Source of the DNA: Mycobacterium sp. D16R12
GTDB lineage: Bacteria > Actinomycetota > Actinomycetes > Mycobacteriales > Mycobacteriaceae
DNA: 64,000 nucleotides
Direction: 5' to 3'
NCBI RefSeq assembly: GCF_002013465.1
Contig: NZ_MAFC01000009.1
Coordinates: 1-64,000, forward strand
A program made the translations under genes and the position numbers. Below, one piece after another: positions 47,017 through 55,239 of this stretch (position 1 is the stretch's first letter; each line of letters starts with the position of its first letter). Under the pieces are notes generated by a model. It did no database searches. It saw nothing but the letters and a program-made list of their open reading frames with translations, and was not told where the DNA came from.

Positions 47017-48390
47017 GTGGCGATAGTCGACGATCTGGGACAGTCCGGTCCGGTTGCCCCTCCCGAGGAGTTCGGCCGTCAACCACCTCAGGATGTGGCT
47101 GCCGAGCAGTCCGTGCTGGGCGGGATGCTGCTGTCCAAGGACGCCATCGCCGATGTATTGGAGAAGCTGCGGCCGCACGATTTCTACCGGCCCAATCATC
47201 AGAGCGTGTACGAGGCAGTTCTCGATCTGTACGGCAGGGGTGAGCCCGCCGATGCGGTGACCGTGGCCGCCGAGCTGGACCGGCGCGGGCAGCTGCGCCG
47301 GGTGGGTGGAGCGCCGTATCTGCACACGCTGATCTCCACCGTGCCGACCGCCGCCAACGCTGGGTACTACGCGGGCATCGTCGCCGAGAAGGCACTGCTG
47401 CGCCGCCTCGTGGAGGCCGGGACCCGCGTGGTGCAGTACGGGTATGCCGGGGCAGAGGGCGCCGACGTGGCGGAGGTCGTGGACCGCGCTCAGGCCGAGG
47501 TCTACGACGTCACCGACCGACGGATGTCGGAAGACTACGTGCCGCTGGAAGAGCTGCTGCAGCCGACGATGGACGAGATCGACGCGATCGCGTCGGCTGG
47601 CGGTATGTCCAAGGGTGTGCCGACGGGCTTCACCGATCTGGACGAGATCACCAATGGTCTGCACCCGGGTCAGATGATCATCGTGGCCGCGCGACCCGGT
47701 GTCGGTAAATCGACATTGGGCCTGGATTTCATGCGGTCGTGCTCGATCAAGCACCAGCTGCCCAGCGTGATTTTTTCGCTGGAAATGAGCAAGACCGAGA
47801 TCGTCATGCGACTGCTCTCGGCCGAGGCGAAGATCAAGCTGGGCGATATGCGTTCGGGTCGGATGAGCGATGACGACTGGACCCGGCTGGCGCGGCGGAT
47901 GAGTGAGATCAGCGAGGCGCCGCTCTACATCGACGACTCCCCGAACCTGACCATGATGGAGATCCGCGCCAAGGCGCGACGGCTCAACCAGAAGGCCGGG
48001 CTCAAGCTGGTGGTGGTCGACTACTTGCAGCTGATGACCTCCGGTAAGAAGCACGAATCACGTCAGCAGGAAGTCTCGGAGTTCTCCCGAAATCTGAAAC
48101 TGTTGGCCAAGGAGCTCGAAGTTCCGGTCATCGCGATCAGCCAGCTGAACCGTGGTCCCGAGCAGCGCACCGACAAGCGCCCGCAGGTGTCCGACCTTCG
48201 TGAATCGGGCTCGCTGGAACAGGACGCCGACATGGTTATCCTGCTGCACCGGCCGGATGCATTTGAGCGTGACGATCCGCGCGGCGGCGAGGCCGACCTG
48301 ATTCTGGGCAAGCACCGTAACGGTCCGACGGCCACGATCACCGTCGCGCACCAGCTGCATCTGTCGCGCTTTACCAACATGGCGCGGTAG
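47017..48390 (+). CDS. dnaB: Replicative DNA helicase DnaB, intein-free
   Basis: This 457-aa hexameric helicase unwinds DNA at the fork. The N-terminal collar starts PPQDVAAEQSVLGGMLLS; the RecA-like domain has Walker A RPGVGKST (226-233), and KLVVVDYLQLMTSG (Walker B) and DLRESGSLEQDADMV follow. M. tuberculosis DnaB is interrupted by an intein; here the reading frame is continuous through these motifs. GTG at 47017 has GGAGGA upstream. It is the last gene of the block shared with M. tuberculosis. Confidence 0.98.
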   Translation: MAIVDDLGQSGPVAPPEEFGRQPPQDVAAEQSVLGGMLLSKDAIADVLEKLRPHDFYRPNHQSVYEAVLDLYGRGEPADAVTVAAELDRRGQLRRVGGAPYLHTLISTVPTAANAGYYAGIVAEKALLRRLVEAGTRVVQYGYAGAEGADVAEVVDRAQAEVYDVTDRRMSEDYVPLEELLQPTMDEIDAIASAGGMSKGVPTGFTDLDEITNGLHPGQMIIVAARPGVGKSTLGLDFMRSCSIKHQLPSVIFSLEMSKTEIVMRLLSAEAKIKLGDMRSGRMSDDDWTRLARRMSEISEAPLYIDDSPNLTMMEIRAKARRLNQKAGLKLVVVDYLQLMTSGKKHESRQQEVSEFSRNLKLLAKELEVPVIAISQLNRGPEQRTDKRPQVSDLRESGSLEQDADMVILLHRPDAFERDDPRGGEADLILGKHRNGPTATITVAHQLHLSRFTNMAR

Positions 48391-48407
48391 CCGAAAAGCG
48401 TTGTAGG

Positions 48408-48478
48408 GTCTCAAGTTTCGCTTCATAATCTCAAAGCTCGGCTCCATGCCGTCTTCATTTATGAAGTGGACTTGAGAC
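48408..48478 (+). terminator. Large two-part stem-loop after dnaB
   Basis: Outer arms GTCTCAAG (48408-48415) and CTTGAGAC (48471-48478), then inner arms CTTCATAA (48421-48428) and TTATGAAG (48459-48466), are perfectly complementary. They are separated by a 5/4-nt internal loop and a 30-nt apical loop. It begins 18 bp after the dnaB stop, so it may end the dnaB transcript. The compound shape would also fit a protein-binding or recombination site at the island border. Confidence 0.7.
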
Positions 48479-49050
48479 AGATTAAGTAGTCGACTCGAGG
48501 AGTGCTTAGTCGAGGGGCGCGCGCCCGCCAGGATCTGAAGATGCTCGGATACAACATGTTTGGTATAGATCGAGTCAGTGTTGCCCGCTGGCCCGCAGGG
48601 ACGCTCTCTGGGTTGCTTTGTCGTGGTTCATCAATCCGCTCGAACATCCGCTGCGCCTAGTCGAGACGGCGGGCGAGTATCGAGGCTTTGTCGTCGGTAG
48701 GTTGCGGCGCCGTCACCATCCATGTGAAAAGGACTGGTGTGATTGGCGCGTACGCGTCCCACCACACCCTCCGAGAAACTCGGAGGTAGCCGTTGCTGTT
48801 GGCAACAGGACGGATCCGCATCCGAAGGTAGGCAGCACACACAACCGTATTGCCAGATGGGAGATGGTTAACCACAAGCGCAATGCCGGTACCGTAGTCG
48901 CTGAATTCTCATAGCAAACATTTCTTGTTCGAACATTCTGGACATGAACGGTTATTACCTGGCATGCTGTGCTGCATATAGCTATGTGCGTATTGGCGCA
49001 TGGTGCGATTGGGAGGGCTTCGGCGGGTGGTTATTAGTCATCGATGGCGC
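48479..49050. other. Gene-poor border between core and accessory DNA
   Basis: These 572 bp show no convincing gene; the only open frame (48618-48914, 98 aa, His/Arg-rich) lacks homology and a ribosome site. The stretch is less GC-rich than the core. It contains the heptamer TAGTCGA three times (near 48488, 48508 and 48658) and a perfect hairpin CCTCCGAG-AAA-CTCGGAGG at 48768-48786. No integrase, tRNA or IS end was seen. Confidence 0.6.
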
Positions 49051-50313
49051 ATGTCGACAGGTTTGCGTCGGGTGTCAGCCGCGCTGGCGCTCACAGTGCT
49101 TATCGTGGGTGCGGGGAAGGTCGCCAGCGACCAGGTATTGCCCGGTAGCGGTTTTTCGACAGTCCAGACTGCAGCCGCTGATCCGACCGGCCCGACCGGT
49201 GGCCCGGGTGGCGACGGCGGCGCGAATGGCTCGCAGTTCCAACCACCGAGTTTGCCGCCACAGACACCCGATTACCAGGGCGGCACTAACCAGCCGCCTC
49301 TGGATCAGAACTCGGGAATTTCTATCTACAATACGGGATCGCCTGGGGCGCAACAAGATCCAGCGCAGCAGGGTGGACAGCAGCCCCAACAGGGGCAGCA
49401 ACCGGCCCACGGCACCCAGATCCCCGATTATCAAACCGCCACCCCCTACACTGAGGGGCCTGGTCGCGAGAACCCGGACTACCAAGCACCACAACAGCAG
49501 TCGCCGCAACAGCAGCCTCAACAGACTGTCCAGCAACCAACGCAGACTCAGCAGCCAACCCAATCTCCAACGCAGGAACCCTCGTCAAGTCAGCAGCAGC
49601 CGTCCCCGTGTCCAACGCCAAAGCAGACCGGCCCCCCGACAGCCGCTCCGGCATCGCCTACGCAGACACCACCGGTACAGCCACGGGGTTCCGGGGACGA
49701 CACGGCGCCAAAGGTGCTCGACCGCAAGGACGTGGCCGATTTAATAGCAAAGTCGCCACAGTTGCAGAAGCAGGTGAGCCAACTCGGTGCGAACGACTGG
49801 AAGTTCGTCTTCCGGAACGATGGCTACGCGGGTACCGAGACTGACTACACCCCTCGTGCAATTCGACTCGATCCGAAAGAGGCACAGACGGGCGCTGCGA
49901 ACATCGTCCAATCCATCGCTCACGAGGTGGGACATGCCGAGTACGGGCCCAATCACTATGACCTCAGCTCGCGCGAGGCGTACATATGGAGCGGGCTACT
50001 CAACGAGTCAGCGGCCACGGTGAACAACATTCAGGTGCGTGCTGAGATACTGGCCGCTACTGGGGGCCAGGTGGATATCGGTGTCGCTGGGGTGGGTGGT
50101 GCGCAGTACATCGCCGACTATGCAAAGTTTGGCGACAGCCAGCAGACGCGCGATCTCATAGCTAAGAACTTCGGAGAATCTGAATCGCCGAGTAATGATC
50201 CAAGCGCAAAGAACTACGCCGAGTCGTTAGGAAACTGGTATGACAAATACATCAAGCCTTCAGTGCAGCCAACCAAGCCGCCGACCTCTGGCGGCAAAGA
50301 ATCACCTTGCTAG
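49051..50313 (+). CDS. Secreted protein with C-terminal HExxH metallopeptidase domain
   Basis: This 420-aa protein has a Sec signal peptide (basic RR, hydrophobic ALALTVLIVGA, possible cleavage near TAAADP), a long Gln/Pro-rich disordered linker (residues about 50-225), and a compact C-terminal domain. That domain has zinc-protease residues HEVGH (His291, Glu292, His295) and a downstream Glu319 (LLNESAATVNN) suitable as third ligand. The plan resembles exported polymorphic-toxin peptidase domains (DUF6782-like). The next gene, a lipoprotein, starts inside this one. ATG 49051 is chosen for the signal peptide; 49000 is an alternative. Toxin activity is inference. Confidence 0.72.
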   Translation: MSTGLRRVSAALALTVLIVGAGKVASDQVLPGSGFSTVQTAAADPTGPTGGPGGDGGANGSQFQPPSLPPQTPDYQGGTNQPPLDQNSGISIYNTGSPGAQQDPAQQGGQQPQQGQQPAHGTQIPDYQTATPYTEGPGRENPDYQAPQQQSPQQQPQQTVQQPTQTQQPTQSPTQEPSSSQQQPSPCPTPKQTGPPTAAPASPTQTPPVQPRGSGDDTAPKVLDRKDVADLIAKSPQLQKQVSQLGANDWKFVFRNDGYAGTETDYTPRAIRLDPKEAQTGAANIVQSIAHEVGHAEYGPNHYDLSSREAYIWSGLLNESAATVNNIQVRAEILAATGGQVDIGVAGVGGAQYIADYAKFGDSQQTRDLIAKNFGESESPSNDPSAKNYAESLGNWYDKYIKPSVQPTKPPTSGGKESPC

Positions 50314-50851
50314 AGCCCTCGCCGTTGCCTGCTTGGTGGTAGCGGCCTTGGTTGCCTGCAGTGGCACACCGGGCACTGCTACACCTGGTGACGATTCGCC
50401 TGGAGAGGACAACGCGACGATGTTGTGGACCGTGGTCGATAAGCTCGTCCAGGCCATGCCACTGACAAAAGATAAGGCACAGAAGGCACTTGGTATTGAT
50501 TTGAAAGACGTGAGCCAGGATCAGCGCTCGGCTGTGTCGCAGGGCGGACAAGTCCAGCTTGAAAATGGCGTCACAATTTCCGATGTGCGGTTGGTGTTAA
50601 GACCCGCGGGAAGTTGGGACGACGGCCAAATTGAGCTGAATCTGACGGGGACATGCGTGGCGATCTCACAAGCCGCTGCGCACTACCCCAACGTGAAACC
50701 CTTAGGGCCGTCAACATCACATGGTGGCGGCGCAGTCTTCGGAGGCATGCAAGCGTGGGGACACCTGCGCTTTGAGGTGAGCCAGACAAATCCTGACTGC
50801 ATTTCCTCTGTCACTCTGGCTAAGCGCGCCTACCCTTTCCCGGAGGCATGA
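50240..50851 (+). CDS. Lipoprotein overlapping the metallopeptidase gene (candidate immunity)
   Basis: This 203-aa lipoprotein has a signal peptide and lipobox LVAC (Cys40). The mature domain (about 160 aa) has a Cys pair (GTCVAIS, NPDCISS) and no enzyme motif. The start ATG lies 74 bp inside the upstream gene, an unusually long overlap; no other start gives a signal peptide. Tight coupling to a secreted peptidase fits a surface-anchored immunity protein that blocks it outside the cell, but a chaperone or co-receptor is equally possible. Confidence 0.72.
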   Translation: MTNTSSLQCSQPSRRPLAAKNHLARALAVACLVVAALVACSGTPGTATPGDDSPGEDNATMLWTVVDKLVQAMPLTKDKAQKALGIDLKDVSQDQRSAVSQGGQVQLENGVTISDVRLVLRPAGSWDDGQIELNLTGTCVAISQAAAHYPNVKPLGPSTSHGGGAVFGGMQAWGHLRFEVSQTNPDCISSVTLAKRAYPFPEA

Positions 50852-50873
50852 GCGGGTGGGGTAACTCAACGAT

Positions 50874-50910
50874 AAGAGGTCAGGAACTCGAAAAGGGTTC
50901 CTGACCTCTT
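50874..50910 (+). terminator. 14-bp perfect hairpin terminator
   Basis: AAGAGGTCAGGAAC (50874-50887) and its exact complement (50897-50910) flank a 9-nt loop, 22 bp after the lipoprotein stop. It closes the metallopeptidase-lipoprotein pair as one transcription unit. Confidence 0.85.
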
Positions 50911-50991
50911 CCGCCAGCTGTGGAGCCGAGCTGGGGCGTCGCGGGCATCGCGAGGCCATCGATGAACGTCCTGGTGGACAGTGAGGCTGAT

Positions 50992-51228
50992 ATGAAGAGA
51001 GTCGTGGCCATCACCGGCATTGTTGTCGCGCTGCTGATCGCGGCGCTCGCAGTGCCAACAAAGGTGATATGCCCCAACGGCCCTTGCTCAACGGCACCGG
51101 ATGCACAAGGCAACGTTCACCGGTACTACGAGATGAAGCCGTTGGGTGCGACGCTGGTCGAGGAGGCGACCGGCTTCCGGATCCCGATTCACTACACATC
51201 GGGCCGGGACACCGAGTCGATAAGCTAG
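50992..51228 (+). CDS. Small secreted or anchored protein (78 aa)
   Basis: This 78-aa protein has one N-terminal hydrophobic segment (VVAITGIVVALLIAALAV) after MKR and a mature part with CPNGPC. ATG 50992 follows GTGAGG; an upstream ATG at 50920 would bury the hydrophobic segment. I do not recognise the family. The next sequence in the same frame, after the TAG, reads as a patatin remnant, so a past fusion cannot be excluded. Confidence 0.55.
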   Translation: MKRVVAITGIVVALLIAALAVPTKVICPNGPCSTAPDAQGNVHRYYEMKPLGATLVEEATGFRIPIHYTSGRDTESIS

Positions 51229-51618
51229 CTTGCCAACCGTTCTCTGCCGTGGTTTCACCCCTGCGCACTCAACCGCCGGCCGTGCACGGTCATCGTCACC
51301 AACGTCCATGACCTAACGCAACTAGCGGTCCTCATCGCGCTCGGCGCGGGAATCAGGCCCGCCGACATCGTCGAGCAGTACGCGACGCTGACCGCGCGTG
51401 TGTTTCCCTTCGGTTGTTGGGCGAGGTGGCGTTACGCACTGCGACCGTGGTCCCTCGCCTACTCAGGTGAAGTGCTGCGGCAGGCACTTGACGAGGTACT
51501 CGGATCGCGCCTGCTAGGGGAAGGTCGCTGGGGACTGGTCATTCCGTCGCGGGACGTGCAGCGCGGTGAGGTGCACTTGTTCAAGACGCAAACTGCCGAC
51601 CGACCGCCGCGTCAATAG
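51229..51618 (+). pseudogene. Patatin-like phospholipase fragment
   Basis: The frame following the TAG at 51226 encodes about 129 residues without a credible start. The part around LAVLIALGAGIRPADIVEQYATL, ARVFPF and YSGEVLRQALDEVLG...VIPSRDVQRGEVHLFKT resembles the middle of patatin phospholipases. The Gly-rich oxyanion segment and GxSxG nucleophile elbow expected before it are absent, as is the C-terminal Asp region. I therefore call it a decayed remnant. Patatins occur in CBASS (CapV) and elsewhere, but no cyclase lies nearby. Confidence 0.55.
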
Positions 51619-51776
51619 CGGCGGGTACCGACACCGAAGAAATGACACGAAGACGAGACAGAACCAAGATGACATCGCGTGAGACACGATGCCTCACTCC
51701 AGGTCGGGGCAGCGCGATATGACACGGAGTTTGAGAACCTACAAGCTGTCTGTGCGTTTAAGCGGCTGGGGGGCAC

Positions 51777-52106
51777 ATGGCGTCTCCGCTCGCCGATAAA
51801 GTAGCTGAATTCAGCAATGCAACAAAGGTTTTGGCTGATAAGGCCGGTGAGCGATGGGAAGAAGTATTCGAAATGCTTGGCGAAAGAGCCACGACATAGG
51901 GCGAGGCCGTCCGTGAGCAGGCGCCCAAGGTCGCACGGTGTGTTCGCAAGAGAGGTGCAAAACTTGCGAAGGCCGCACAGGAGCAAGGCGCCGAGTTGGC
52001 CGATATTGCGTCTCAACGGGGCCGCGACCTCACCAGCCATGCGGTGAGCCTCGGTGCCGAGCTTGCGGACTCGGCGGCCAAAAGCCTGAAGTCGAAGACA
52101 AACTGA
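51777..52106 (+). pseudogene. Amphipathic-helix protein interrupted by an amber codon
   Basis: ATG 51777 opens a frame MASPLADKVAEFSNATKVLADK... that meets TAG at codon 41 (51897-51899), then continues without other stops to TGA at 52104-52106 as a Lys/Ala-rich helical sequence (REQAPKVARC, KLAKAAQEQGAELADIASQRG). Both parts share the same amphipathic style, so a 109-aa gene broken by a nonsense mutation is the best reading. The coding style recalls stress-type helical proteins. Confidence 0.6.
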
Positions 52107-52350
52107 ACGGTGCAGATGGGCCGTGACCATCGCTGAGCCGCGACGCGCGGCGAGATCTCGATAGTGGACGACGCTGCCGGCGAGTTATCCAGACGCCGAG
52201 TTCGCTCGACGGCCCTGGCCGGACCCTAGGGGTTGGTCCATTGAGTGCGACAGTTTCTGTTGTTGCGATGCTGCGTCGCGAGATCAGCTGGAAATGCTGG
52301 TTATGGTCGCTTTTACCGCCGTTGCCGGGGGCGCCACAACCCTGACGAGA
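52107..52350. other. Intergenic stretch, no gene seen
   Basis: These 244 bp separate the interrupted helical gene from the low-complexity gene. No convincing open frame, repeat or hairpin was found. The GTTATCCAGACGCC segment near 52186 only loosely recalls a DnaA box. Confidence 0.4.
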
Positions 52351-52782
52351 TCACTGGGTGCCGGGACCGCCGCCGACGGTGCCGTTCATGTCGGCGGGGC
52401 CGCTGGGGACCCCACCCGCGGCCCCGTTCACGCCAGCGGGACCGTTGGAGGAACCGCCTGCGGAACCGCCGCCGGGACCACCGATGGGGGGGACGTTCGA
52501 GTTGGCGGAATTGCCGACGGGACCGCTGGGTGAACCACCGATGGGGCCCGTCACGTCGGAACGGTCAGAGTTTCCGATCGGACCGGTCACGTCCGAACCC
52601 CCGGAAGAATCGCTGTCAGGATCGGCCACCTCGGAATTGCCGGAGAGTGCCATCACCGTGGAAAGGACGCCAGCGTGGCCGCCGTGATTGGTGGTGATGG
52701 TGCCGCCGAACAAGGCCACGACCCCGCACACGACCAGCGCTCGTCCCAACATCCGGTGGCGGTCTGAAGGCTTACCCGTCAT
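52351..52782 (-). CDS. Secreted Gly/Ser/Pro-rich low-complexity protein
   Basis: This 143-aa protein has a signal-peptide-like start (MTGKPSDRHRMLGRALVVCGVVALFGGTIT) followed by Gly/Ser/Pro/Asn low-complexity sequence with short repeats (DVTGPIGNS, DVTGPIGGS, GPVGNS). ATG 52782 has AGGG at a good distance. The opposite strand also has a Pro-rich open frame, a mirror effect of the repeat. The minus-strand reading is preferred because only it has a signal peptide. The function is unknown, perhaps surface or wall-associated. Confidence 0.5.
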   Translation of the reverse strand: MTGKPSDRHRMLGRALVVCGVVALFGGTITTNHGGHAGVLSTVMALSGNSEVADPDSDSSGGSDVTGPIGNSDRSDVTGPIGGSPSGPVGNSANSNVPPIGGPGGGSAGGSSNGPAGVNGAAGGVPSGPADMNGTVGGGPGTQ

Positions 52783-52933
52783 AGCCATAACCCTAGTTTA
52801 TTCTGTAAACAATTGCTAGCATCGTCGGACATCCGAGGTTCGTTCATAGATGTCTCTTGCCGGCGCAAGATCGGCATGGGTGCAGCGCGCGTTTGTCGCG
52901 GAAGATCGATCACACACCAAGGGAGAGAAGTAG

Positions 52934-53488
52934 ATGCGCATCAAGAATCTGCATGTCACCGCGTTGCCCGTCGCAGTAGGCGTCATTGCCTCAGTTGCGG
53001 TGGGCTGCTCACACAAGACTGGTGACGCGCCTTCGCTCAGTTCTGCTAGTTCGGCCGCTTCGTCGGCTATTTCGTCCATCACCGCTTCGCCCTCCGAAAA
53101 GCCCAGCACCACACAGATTCCGGGTAAAAACGGCACGCCTTACACCGTGGAGGGACCGATCCTCGCCAAGTGGAACACTCTGAATGATGTTCAGAAGAAG
53201 GACCTGGGCGCACCGTATGACAATCAGAAGGAGACCCTGGATCGGAGCGGCGTCTATCAGCAGTTCGACGGCGGCGTGCTGATCTACCGCAATGGAGAGC
53301 CGGTCTATTTCGTGTGGGGCAAGATCCGAGACACCTGGAATGACAATCAAGCCTCACAAGGCAAACTCGGCTATCCCACGGCCGATGAGGTGACCGAGAC
53401 CGACGGCTCGTTCAAGTCCACCTTCGAGCACGGAACGATCACTTTCAAAGCTGGCGATGCCGATGCGAAAGTCTCACTGACAAACTGA
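52934..53488 (+). CDS. LGFP-repeat lipoprotein
   Basis: This 184-aa protein has a signal peptide and lipobox VAVGC (Cys25), a Ser/Ala-rich linker, and two LGFP-type repeats (DLGAPYDNQKETLD...YQQFDGGVLIYR and KLGYPTADEVTETDGSFKSTFEHGTITF). LGFP modules in mycobacteria and corynebacteria are thought to attach proteins to the cell-wall arabinogalactan. GGGAGAGAAG upstream of ATG 52934 gives a good ribosome site. Confidence 0.82.
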   Translation: MRIKNLHVTALPVAVGVIASVAVGCSHKTGDAPSLSSASSAASSAISSITASPSEKPSTTQIPGKNGTPYTVEGPILAKWNTLNDVQKKDLGAPYDNQKETLDRSGVYQQFDGGVLIYRNGEPVYFVWGKIRDTWNDNQASQGKLGYPTADEVTETDGSFKSTFEHGTITFKAGDADAKVSLTN

Positions 53489-53503
53489 GCAACCAGTAGA
53501 AAC

Positions 53504-53565
53504 GTCAGCACGGGCACGGGTCGTCGGTGGCCCTCGAAACGCCGCAGACGACCCGTGCTGCTGAC
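53504..53565 (+). terminator. Long imperfect hairpin after the LGFP gene
   Basis: Outer GTCAGCA (53504)/TGCTGAC (53559) and inner CACGGGTCGTC (53515-53525)/GACGACCCGTG (53547-53557) arms are complementary, with a small asymmetric bulge and a 21-nt loop. It starts 16 bp after the LGFP stop and should end that transcript. Confidence 0.7.
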
Positions 53566-53639
53566 AACAGCGGAATGGGCCATTCCAAAAACGAGACGCT
53601 TGTCTTGCTGTGATGACATCGTGAGAAAGGTTGGAAAAC

Positions 53640-53852
53640 ATGGGAATTACTGATGACGCCCAGAACAAATTCGATGATCTTAAGGGCCGCGCTAAGGAAG
53701 CCGCCGGGTCCGTCACCAACGACGACGATCTGAAAGCTGAAGGACAAGCCGAGCAGGGGATCGCCGCTGCTAAACAGAAGATCGCCGATGCTGCCGATAA
53801 AGTCAAAGAGGGTGTTGAGGCCGTCAAGGACAAGCTAACCGGAAACGACTAG
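53640..53852 (+). CDS. CsbD-like stress protein
   Basis: This 70-aa hydrophilic protein begins MGITDDAQNKFDDLKGRAKEA and is rich in Lys, Asp, Glu and Ala, typical of the CsbD family. CsbD proteins are induced by general stress in many bacteria, but their role is unknown. ATG 53640 is chosen, with GAGAAAGG upstream; an in-frame TTG lies at 53631. Confidence 0.85.
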   Translation: MGITDDAQNKFDDLKGRAKEAAGSVTNDDDLKAEGQAEQGIAAAKQKIADAADKVKEGVEAVKDKLTGND

Positions 53853-54060
53853 CTCCCGGCCGCCCGTGAGCATCGACGGTGTCTGCGAGATATCAAGCAG
53901 GGCTGGAGTTTTGCCCATACAGATCGGGGTATGACGTCAGCTTCGTCTTTTTAATCCGTTGTGCGACTGACGATTTGACTTCCATCGAATCTCGAGAACC
54001 TATGTCGAGATGCCCGCGTTGCGTCTGTTGCTCGGATAGGCACCGCCAGGCTGCTGTCGC

Positions 54061-54681
54061 CTACTCGGGGTCGCCGATGTCGCCGACGTGGCCGTGTAAG
54101 ACGATGCGCCCGTCGGCCAATTTGTAGGTCAGGTACACGATGGCGAGCTTGTTGGCCTTGACGGCATCGGCGACCACCTGCGAGCGCTGCAGCAGCTTGA
54201 TGCCGGTCTCTTCCACATGGCGGGCCTCGAACTCATCGATCCGCGACAGCCCGTCCTTACGGCCACCCAGGATCGACGGCATGACCCGTACCATCAGATC
54301 CCGGATATGTCCGCCGGGCACCTCTCCGGTGTCCAGAGCCGCCACGGTGGCCCCTACCGCGCCACAGGAGTCATGGCCAAGGATCGCGATCAATGGCACG
54401 CCCAGCACCGCGACCGCGTACTCGATGGACCCCAGCACCGCAGAGTCGATCACCTGACCCGCGGTGCGCACGATGAACATATCGCCCAGGCCCTGATCGA
54501 AAATGATCTCCGCCGCCACCCGACTATCTGAGCAGCCGAACAGCAGCACATCAGGGTTCTGGCCATTGGCCAGCTCGGTACGACGCGCGATGCTCTGGCT
54601 CGGGTGCTGCGGCAAACCACCGACAAAACGCTCGTTGCCCTCTTTGAGTGCTTTCCAGGCGGACTTCGGATCAGCGGTCAT
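54061..54681 (-). CDS. canB: Beta-class carbonic anhydrase
   Basis: This 206-aa enzyme interconverts CO2 and bicarbonate. Zinc ligands are in place: CSDSR (Cys about residue 50, with the Asp-Arg dyad) and GHDSCGA (His and Cys about 101-105). It resembles M. tuberculosis CanB (Rv3588c). ATG 54681 (MTADPKSAWKALKEGNERF) is the natural start. Confidence 0.95.
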   Translation of the reverse strand: MTADPKSAWKALKEGNERFVGGLPQHPSQSIARRTELANGQNPDVLLFGCSDSRVAAEIIFDQGLGDMFIVRTAGQVIDSAVLGSIEYAVAVLGVPLIAILGHDSCGAVGATVAALDTGEVPGGHIRDLMVRVMPSILGGRKDGLSRIDEFEARHVEETGIKLLQRSQVVADAVKANKLAIVYLTYKLADGRIVLHGHVGDIGDPE

Positions 54682-55239
54682 ATGCGCATTGTGCATTACG
54701 GGGGTATCGTATGCAGCGCATGTGAGCGTGGACACATTCTTCAAGAACAAACAGCCGCCCTGTTGCGCTTATGTGTTGCGCCGCATATAGATTCACGGCC
54801 GAGACCGGGCGGCCAAACTCCCTTGAAGCTACATTCGGTGCGCGGTGTCGATCCGGCTCGCCGAAGGCGACTGACCGCCGACCGTGCTACCTCCTCTGAA
54901 GCATGGCAAATTGAGTGTTCTGATGATCAGCATTGCGGCGATGGGGGGCCGAAAACCGGGCGGCCAGTTCGAGGGAAGAGAGTCGTCGGCGGCTCTCAGA
55001 ACCCAAAGTGCTCCTCGATAGCAAACTCTCTGCCGCTCGTGGCGACCCGCCTGCCAAGGCGGCCCGGCCCTCAGCGACCTCCCGGTCCCGTTTCGTTCGT
55101 TGAACGCGTCGAGTCAAATCCGTCACCCGACGCAGGCCCGTGACGATGCTCATCTGACGCACCGCCATGTAGTGGAGATCACTAGATTACCCGAGATAGC
55201 GAAGCACTTTTACGTAATTTCTCTTGATACGGTTGCGCG
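54682..55239. other. Intergenic stretch between canB and the MCE gene
   Basis: These 558 bp contain no gene I can support. A minus-strand frame at 54887-55168 (93 aa, Arg/Ser-rich, no domain) is possible but weak. Both flanking promoters must lie here. The sequence is less GC-rich close to 54700-54800 and 55180-55240. Confidence 0.5.

Noticed and set aside
46912..48054. 380-aa minus-strand open frame
   Set aside because: Antisense to dnaB; His/Arg-rich composition and no domain.
48618..48914. 98-aa plus-strand frame in the gene-poor border
   Set aside because: No ribosome site, homology or coding-like composition.
52358..52687. Pro-rich plus-strand frame opposite the Gly/Ser-rich gene
   Set aside because: A mirror of the repeat on the other strand, without a signal peptide or ribosome site; kept only as an alternative reading.
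54887..55168. 93-aa minus-strand frame between canB and the MCE gene
   Set aside because: Arg/Ser-rich, no domain; noted as weak in the intergenic entry rather than called.
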